Source: Candidatus Dormiibacterota bacterium (lineage in GTDB: Bacteria; Chloroflexota; Dormibacteria; UBA8260; Bog-877). From it: a stretch of 5,197 bases of DNA. Made by a program: the position numbers and the translations under genes. Numbering within the stretch: the stretch's first letter is position 1; the number at the start of each line of letters is the position of its first letter. The notes under the pieces are model-generated. The model was not told where the DNA came from, made no database searches, and worked only from the letters and a program-made list of their open reading frames with translations. The stretch lies in contig PLTL01000081.1 in the NCBI GenBank assembly GCA_003164475.1, positions 1 to 5,197 on the forward strand, in the 5' to 3' direction. This document shows positions 5,168 through 5,197 of the stretch, piece by piece.

Positions 5168-5197
5168 TGTCCTGTACCGGAGATAACTGATAAAATA
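5168..5197. mobile_element. Possible terminus of an insertion sequence (IS21-like appearance), cut by window edge
   Basis: From 5168 the sequence starts TGTCCTGTACC and contains ATAACTGATAA at 5182-5192, after which it is strikingly A+T-rich (14 of the last 17 bases are A or T) compared with all DNA to the left. A leading TGT and a nearby 'TAACTGA' element resemble, from memory, terminal repeats of IS21-type elements. No transposase or matching inverted end is inside the window, so this is only a hint. The alternative is an ordinary A+T-rich promoter region for the GyrI-like gene: on the minus strand TATTTT at 5197-5192 could be a weak -10 box. Confidence 0.3.

Overview
The window is G+C-rich chromosomal DNA from a bacterium. 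Third codon positions in the real genes are mostly G or C, two or three genes use GTG or TTG starts, and short intergenic gaps alternate with one long non-coding stretch. Gene content and codon use fit a Terrabacteria-type soil lineage (Actinobacteria, Chloroflexi or a relative such as Dormibacterota), but nothing visible fixes the phylum. No CRISPR array, complete transposase, integrase, phage gene or toxin-antitoxin pair is visible.

Layout, left to right. (1) 1-455, plus strand: the C-terminal end of a leucyl aminopeptidase, cut by the window edge inside its NTDAEGR signature. (2) 452-1264, minus strand: a complete MBL-fold hydrolase of the LACTB2 type with a C-terminal winged helix. It converges on the aminopeptidase, and both genes stop within the same CTAG palindrome. 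(3) 1385-1939, minus strand: a protein of two related repeats (DUF6812-like by recollection), upstream of the MBL gene and separated from it by 120 bp containing two perfect stem-loops. (4) 1961-2797, plus strand: a monofunctional biotin-protein ligase (birA without a DNA-binding domain), divergent from gene 3 with only 21 bp between the assigned starts. (5) 2907-3322, plus strand: a consensus-like promoter, a strong leader hairpin, a ribosome-binding site and a TTG-started 105-aa charged helical protein of unknown function. (6) 3381-3455, plus strand: tRNA-Arg(CCG) with encoded CCA and an unusual G1-U72 pair. (7) 3456-4500: about 1 kb with no credible gene on either strand. (8) 4501-5157, minus strand: a GyrI-like (COG4832-type) small-molecule-binding protein. 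Just upstream of its start the composition shifts abruptly to A+T, and a TGT-leading sequence may be the end of an insertion sequence.

The genes do not form one obvious pathway. Leucyl aminopeptidase, biotin ligase and tRNA-Arg are housekeeping. The MBL hydrolase and the two-repeat protein may be co-transcribed. The GyrI-like protein may bind or detoxify small molecules. I see no clear multi-gene novel system. The most unexplained parts are the two-repeat protein, the promoter/leader/small-protein unit at 2907-3322, the 1-kb gap after the tRNA, and the possible mobile-element boundary at the right edge.
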